Source: Gemmatimonadota bacterium (lineage in GTDB: Bacteria > Gemmatimonadota > Gemmatimonadetes > Longimicrobiales > Gaopeijiaceae). Taken from it: a DNA stretch of 43,794 nucleotides. This document shows, in pieces, positions 40,203-43,794 of the stretch (the first letter of the stretch is position 1; every line of letters starts with the position of its first letter). Position numbers and translations under genes: made by a program. Below the pieces are notes generated by a model that had not been told where the DNA came from, ran no database searches, and saw only the letters and a program-made list of their open reading frames with translations. Location of the stretch: the NCBI GenBank assembly GCA_022822425.1, contig JAJEBS010000244.1, positions 1 to 43,794 of the forward strand, given 5' to 3'.

Positions 40203-41798
40203 ATGAACTCACATCCCTCCGCTCGCGCCAAGCGCCTTCTCTGGGTCGACGACGAGATCGACCGCCTGCGGCCGCACCTGCTGTTTCTGCAGCAGCGGGG
40301 CTACCATGTGGACGCGATCACCAACGGCGACGATGCCCTCGTCCTCCTGCGCCGGAACCATTACGACCTGGTCATGCTCGATGAGCAGATGCCCGGCCGC
40401 CGGGGCCTCGAAGTGCTTTCCATCCTCCGCCGGCAGGATCCCAACGCCCGCGTCGTCATGGTGACCAAGTCGGAAGAGGACCGCACGATGACCGAGGCGA
40501 TCGGGCGGCGCGTCGAGGACTATCTGGTCAAGCCGACCAGCCCGCGCCAGGTGCTCTCGGTGGTCACCCGCATCCTCGAAGGCTCGAGCATTCGCCAGCA
40601 GCAGGTGGCCCGCGACTTCGCGGCGCGCTTCGGACCGCTCTCGGCGCTGCGTGCGGAGGTCCGCACCCACGAGCGGTTCGCTTCCCTGTATGCGGAGCTG
40701 GTGGACTGGCACATCCGTCTGGATGAGGCGGGAGAGACCGGTCTGCTGGATTCCGTCAACGGGATCCTGGCCGAGCTTCGCCACGACTTCGGAACGTGGA
40801 TCACCCGGAACTACCGGCGCTGGGTGAACGGCGCGGGCTCCGGCCGGCCCGAGCTTTCGACCGATATCGTGAAGAACCACGTGGCGCCACTGCTGGGCAC
40901 CGATCCCGTGGTCTTCGTGATCCTCGACTGCATGAGGCTCGACCAGTGGCGCGTCATCGCGCCCCTCCTGTCCCCCTGGTTCGAGATCGAGGAGAAGCTC
41001 TACTACTCGATCCTGCCCACCGCCACGCCCTACGCCCGCAACGCCATCTTCGGCGGACTGTTCCCGGACGAAATCGCCCGGCTGCGCCCGGGCTGGTGGG
41101 ATGCGTCCGACGACGAAGGGAGCCTGAACGCCTTCGAGGACGAACTGCTGGCGGCTCAGCTGTGGCGGCTGACCGGGCGCGACGTGCCGCTGCATTACGA
41201 GAAGATCTTCACGGACCGCGAGGGTGACCAGGTCCGGGCCCGCTTCCGCTCGGCCGTGAGCACCGAAGGCTCGCTGGTGGCCCTGGTATTCAACTTCGTG
41301 GATCTGATGACGCACGGACGCAGCGAGTCCCCGGTGCTCATGGAGGTGGCCAGGGACGAAGTCGCGCTGCGCAACCTGACGCGTGGGTGGTTCGAGCGGT
41401 CAACCGCCTTCCAGGTTCTGAAGGAAGCGGCGATGGCGGGCTACCCCGTGGTGCTCACCACCGATCACGGCTCGATCCACTGCAACCGTCCGACCACCGT
41501 CTACGCCCGCAGGGACGCCACCACCAACCTGCGCTACAAGTTCGGAGTGGATCTCCGGACCGCGAGCAGGTCCACCGTCTTCACCAGCAAGCGGGCCCGC
41601 GACCTGCGGCTGCCCGGGGGGCGGGTGGGAACGACCTACGTCGTCGCCCGGGATGACTACTTCATGGTGTATCCCACGAAGCTGCGGGAATACCAGTCAC
41701 GCTACCGCGGCTCCTTCCTGCACGGAGGCATCTCGCCGGAGGAGATGATCGTGCCGGTCGCGCGCCTGCAGCCCCGAGGCCGGAGCACGCCGGGTTGA
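40203..41798 (+). CDS. porX: PorX-type response regulator with PglZ (alkaline-phosphatase superfamily) output domain
   Basis: 531 residues. A receiver domain at the N terminus (acidic pair D16-D17, phospho-acceptor D60 in LVMLDEQMPG, K near 110 in DYLVKP) is joined by a helical linker to a PglZ domain. The PglZ domain contains metal-site motifs ILDCMRLDQW, FNFVDLMTH and TTDHGSIHCN. In Bacteroidota, PorX regulates type IX secretion and has phosphodiesterase activity on oligonucleotides. Here it heads an operon with an MsbA-like ABC exporter and an LpxL-like acyltransferase, suggesting envelope control. The stop overlaps the ABC gene start (TTGA). Confidence 0.9.
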   Translation: MNSHPSARAKRLLWVDDEIDRLRPHLLFLQQRGYHVDAITNGDDALVLLRRNHYDLVMLDEQMPGRRGLEVLSILRRQDPNARVVMVTKSEEDRTMTEAIGRRVEDYLVKPTSPRQVLSVVTRILEGSSIRQQQVARDFAARFGPLSALRAEVRTHERFASLYAELVDWHIRLDEAGETGLLDSVNGILAELRHDFGTWITRNYRRWVNGAGSGRPELSTDIVKNHVAPLLGTDPVVFVILDCMRLDQWRVIAPLLSPWFEIEEKLYYSILPTATPYARNAIFGGLFPDEIARLRPGWWDASDDEGSLNAFEDELLAAQLWRLTGRDVPLHYEKIFTDREGDQVRARFRSAVSTEGSLVALVFNFVDLMTHGRSESPVLMEVARDEVALRNLTRGWFERSTAFQVLKEAAMAGYPVVLTTDHGSIHCNRPTTVYARRDATTNLRYKFGVDLRTASRSTVFTSKRARDLRLPGGRVGTTYVVARDDYFMVYPTKLREYQSRYRGSFLHGGISPEEMIVPVARLQPRGRSTPG

Positions 41799-43651
41799 GG
41801 CTGTATCTCCGCATCCTGCGGTATCTGAGTCCCTACGTCGCGGCGTTCCTGGGCGCCGTGGCGGCGAGCATCCTGTTCGCCGCCTTCGACGCCTTCTCGA
41901 TGGTGCTCCTGATCCCGTTCCTGAGCGTCCTGATGACGCCGGAGGCAGGCGCCTCGAGCGCGGTCGGGGACGGGATGCTGGGCCGGTTGCTGGACGCCAC
42001 CGCGGGCCGCTTCGTCGCCGGCGCGCCGGGGCCCCAGGAGGCGGTCCAGGCACTCATCCTGTTGATCCTCGCGGTCTTCGCGGTCAAGAACGTCTTCGAC
42101 TTCCTGAAGACCTGGCTCGCGGCGCGCGTGGAGCAGGGGGTGACCCGCGACCTGCGCGACCAGGTGCACGATCATCTGCTCGAACTCGACCTGGTTTTCT
42201 TCGGACGGACGCGCATCGGGCAGATCGTCTCCCGGCTGACCCACGAGGTCGAGCTCGTGCGGACCCTGTTCACGCGCGAGTTCATGCGCGGCATCTCGGC
42301 CGTCTTCGAGGTGGGAGCCGTGGTGGCGCTCATGGTGGCTGTGTCCCCTTCGCTGACGCTGCTCTCGCTCGCGGTGCTGCCGGGCATGGTGGTGATCTGG
42401 GGGCCGATGCTGAAGAAGCTGCGCCGGGAGGACGGCCGCGTGCTCGACCAGGCGGCGGAGGTGAACGCCCGGATTCAGGAGACCTTTTCGGGGATTCGCC
42501 TGGTGAAGGGATCCGCGGCCGAGGATTACGAGCGCGCGCGCTTCCAGGCCCTGACGGGACGGTACTTCCGGACCTTCCTGCGCACGGAGAGGGTGCGTGC
42601 CCTGGCGGCCCCGGTGACCGAGATGGTGGCGGCGCTCGGCACCATCGTCATCCTCTGGTACGGCACCCGGCTGGTCCTCGTGCAGGGCGACCTCACCGGG
42701 CCCGCGTTCATGGGCTTCGTCGCGCTGAGCACGAAGCTCTACAGGCCGGTCAAGTATCTGAGCAGGCTGCCCGCCATGATCCAGCCTGCCGTCGTCGGGG
42801 GCCGCAGGCTGTTCGAGTACCTGGACGCGCCCGCAGCCATCCGCGACCGGCCCGACGCGCTGCCGTTCCCCGGGGTCGAGCGCGAGATCGTGTTCGACCG
42901 GGTGGGGTTCGGCTACCACGAGGGCAACCCCGTGCTGACGGATGTGTCACTTGTGGTCGAGCGCGGGACGATGGTGGCCGTGGTGGGGCCGAGCGGGGCC
43001 GGGAAGAGCACCCTGGTGGATCTGCTCAGCCGGTTCTTCGAGGTCACCTCGGGGGGGATCCTGATCGACGGCACGGACATCCGGCGATTCCAGCTGCGCA
43101 GCCTTCGCGGGAGGATGGGGATCGTCTCGCAGGAGACCGTGCTCTTCCACGACACCGTGCGCGCCAACATCGCATACGGGTTGCCCGGGGCCGGCGCGCG
43201 GGAGGTGGAGGAGGCGGCGCGCGCGGCCGGTGCGCACGAGTTCATCGGAGCGCTGCCCGAGGGCTACGACACCGTGGTCGGGGAGCGCGGCGCCGAGCTC
43301 TCCGGCGGACAGCGCCAGCGGCTGGCGATCGCGCGCGCCATCCTGCGCGACCCTCCGATCCTGATCCTCGACGAGGCCACCAGTTCGCTCGACACCGCGT
43401 CGGAACGCCGCGTGCAGCGCGCCCTGGACCGGCTCAGCGCGGGACGGACGGTCTTCGTAATCGCGCACCGTCTGTCCACCGTCCAGCGCGCGCGCGCGAT
43501 CTTCGTGCTGGACGGCGGCCGGATCGTCGAAGCCGGGGACCACGACCAGCTCATGCGCGCGCGCGGGCCGTACCGCCGGCTCTACGAGATGCAGAGCGGG
43601 TCGCCGGCGCGGGAGCACCGCGGTCCGGAAGTGGTTGCGGCCCGGGGTTGA
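41795..43651 (+). CDS. MsbA-like ABC exporter (fused permease/ATPase)
   Basis: 618 residues, half-transporter. A six-helix membrane domain (1 to about 320, with loops such as GRTRIGQIVSRLTHEVELVR) is fused to the ATPase: Walker A VGPSGAGKSTLVDLL, Q-loop, signature ELSGGQRQRLAIARAIL, Walker B LILDEATSSLD and switch HRLSTVQRA. It works as a homodimer. Next to an LpxL-like acyltransferase and PorX, lipid A or another lipid flipped across the inner membrane is the likely substrate. The start is TTG, 4-bp overlap with porX, so translation is coupled. Confidence 0.9.
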   Translation: MRLYLRILRYLSPYVAAFLGAVAASILFAAFDAFSMVLLIPFLSVLMTPEAGASSAVGDGMLGRLLDATAGRFVAGAPGPQEAVQALILLILAVFAVKNVFDFLKTWLAARVEQGVTRDLRDQVHDHLLELDLVFFGRTRIGQIVSRLTHEVELVRTLFTREFMRGISAVFEVGAVVALMVAVSPSLTLLSLAVLPGMVVIWGPMLKKLRREDGRVLDQAAEVNARIQETFSGIRLVKGSAAEDYERARFQALTGRYFRTFLRTERVRALAAPVTEMVAALGTIVILWYGTRLVLVQGDLTGPAFMGFVALSTKLYRPVKYLSRLPAMIQPAVVGGRRLFEYLDAPAAIRDRPDALPFPGVEREIVFDRVGFGYHEGNPVLTDVSLVVERGTMVAVVGPSGAGKSTLVDLLSRFFEVTSGGILIDGTDIRRFQLRSLRGRMGIVSQETVLFHDTVRANIAYGLPGAGAREVEEAARAAGAHEFIGALPEGYDTVVGERGAELSGGQRQRLAIARAILRDPPILILDEATSSLDTASERRVQRALDRLSAGRTVFVIAHRLSTVQRARAIFVLDGGRIVEAGDHDQLMRARGPYRRLYEMQSGSPAREHRGPEVVAARG

Positions 43652-43669
43652 TTCCGGCGGGGAGCACGC

Positions 43670-43794
43670 ATGGGGGCGTCTGAAGGACGGCGCGCGCGCA
43701 TCCGGCACCGGGTCGAATACGCGCTTTTCCGCCTGGCCGCCGCGTGTGCGGGGCTGCTTCCGGGGCGGTGGGTCCAGGGGCTGGGGGCGGTGGC
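43670..43794 (+). CDS. LpxL/HtrB-type lipid A acyltransferase, 5' fragment (cut by window edge)
   Basis: The first 41 codons are present. They begin MGASEGRRARIRHRVEYALFRL and continue AAACAGLLPGRW, matching the basic amphipathic start and the LPxR-like turn of lauroyl/myristoyl acyltransferases. GGGGAG lies about 6 nt before the ATG. It follows the MsbA-like exporter by 18 bp, a common pairing in lipid A biosynthesis. The catalytic H(x4)D motif lies beyond the window, so the call rests on the N terminus and context. Confidence 0.6.
   Translation, partial: MGASEGRRARIRHRVEYALFRLAAACAGLLPGRWVQGLGAV

Noticed and set aside
1-43794. CRISPR arrays, tRNA or rRNA genes, insertion sequences
   Set aside because: No regularly spaced repeats, no tRNA cloverleaf or rRNA segment and no transposase motif were recognised on reading. 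A dedicated covariance-model search could still find a tRNA near the island.

Overview
The window is a high-GC bacterial chromosome segment with short intergenic gaps and many start/stop overlaps (ATGA, GTGA, TTGA). The gene content points to Gemmatimonadota or a close relative. The supporting genes are a 6-bladed beta-propeller protein with the GRRGRGPGEF signature, a GWxTD-domain protein, a PorX-type response regulator with a PglZ domain, two large secreted S9 peptidases, a DbpA-tailed helicase-like protein, a P1 peptidase and several secreted metabolic enzymes. This assignment is an inference from gene content. I saw no rRNA, tRNA or CRISPR array.

Layout. 1-4460: a scrambled copy of a small membrane-protein gene at the left edge, then a minus-strand run (small exported CX10C peptide, membrane-anchored beta-propeller, ABC ATPase, ABC permease), then the intact small membrane protein. 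4464-12050: housekeeping and RNA-related genes (K+ channel/TrkA, a DEAD-box-like protein whose ATPase motifs are lost, DsbA-like protein, aspartate aminotransferase, low-Mr tyrosine phosphatase, an active-looking DEAD-box helicase). 12051-17732: two divergent S9-family secreted peptidases and a membrane coiled-coil protein.

17733-22672 is an accessory island. It holds a Phd/VapC-type toxin-antitoxin pair with a 36-bp dyad over its promoter, an AbiEii-like C-terminal remnant, a decayed coiled-coil locus with frame breaks, about 700 bp with no credible gene, and a two-gene DUF6978-like/DUF1828-like cassette. The cassette lies between two copies of the first 42 bp of the neighbouring alcohol dehydrogenase gene. 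It is the best candidate here for an undescribed mobile or defence-like system.

22634-43794 returns to core-like content: alcohol dehydrogenase, MntR/DtxR regulator, outer-membrane barrel, gamma-glutamyltransferase plus D-aminoacylase lipoproteins, TypA/BipA, a two-gene serine pathway (class V aminotransferase + SerA), P1 peptidase, heme O synthase, a GWxTD/LVIVD/TonB-like chain, and a PorX/MsbA-like/LpxL-like envelope operon that runs off the right edge.

The functional themes are cell-envelope export and lipid transport, secreted proteolysis and peptide scavenging, RNA remodelling, and a small variable island with signs of insertion and decay.
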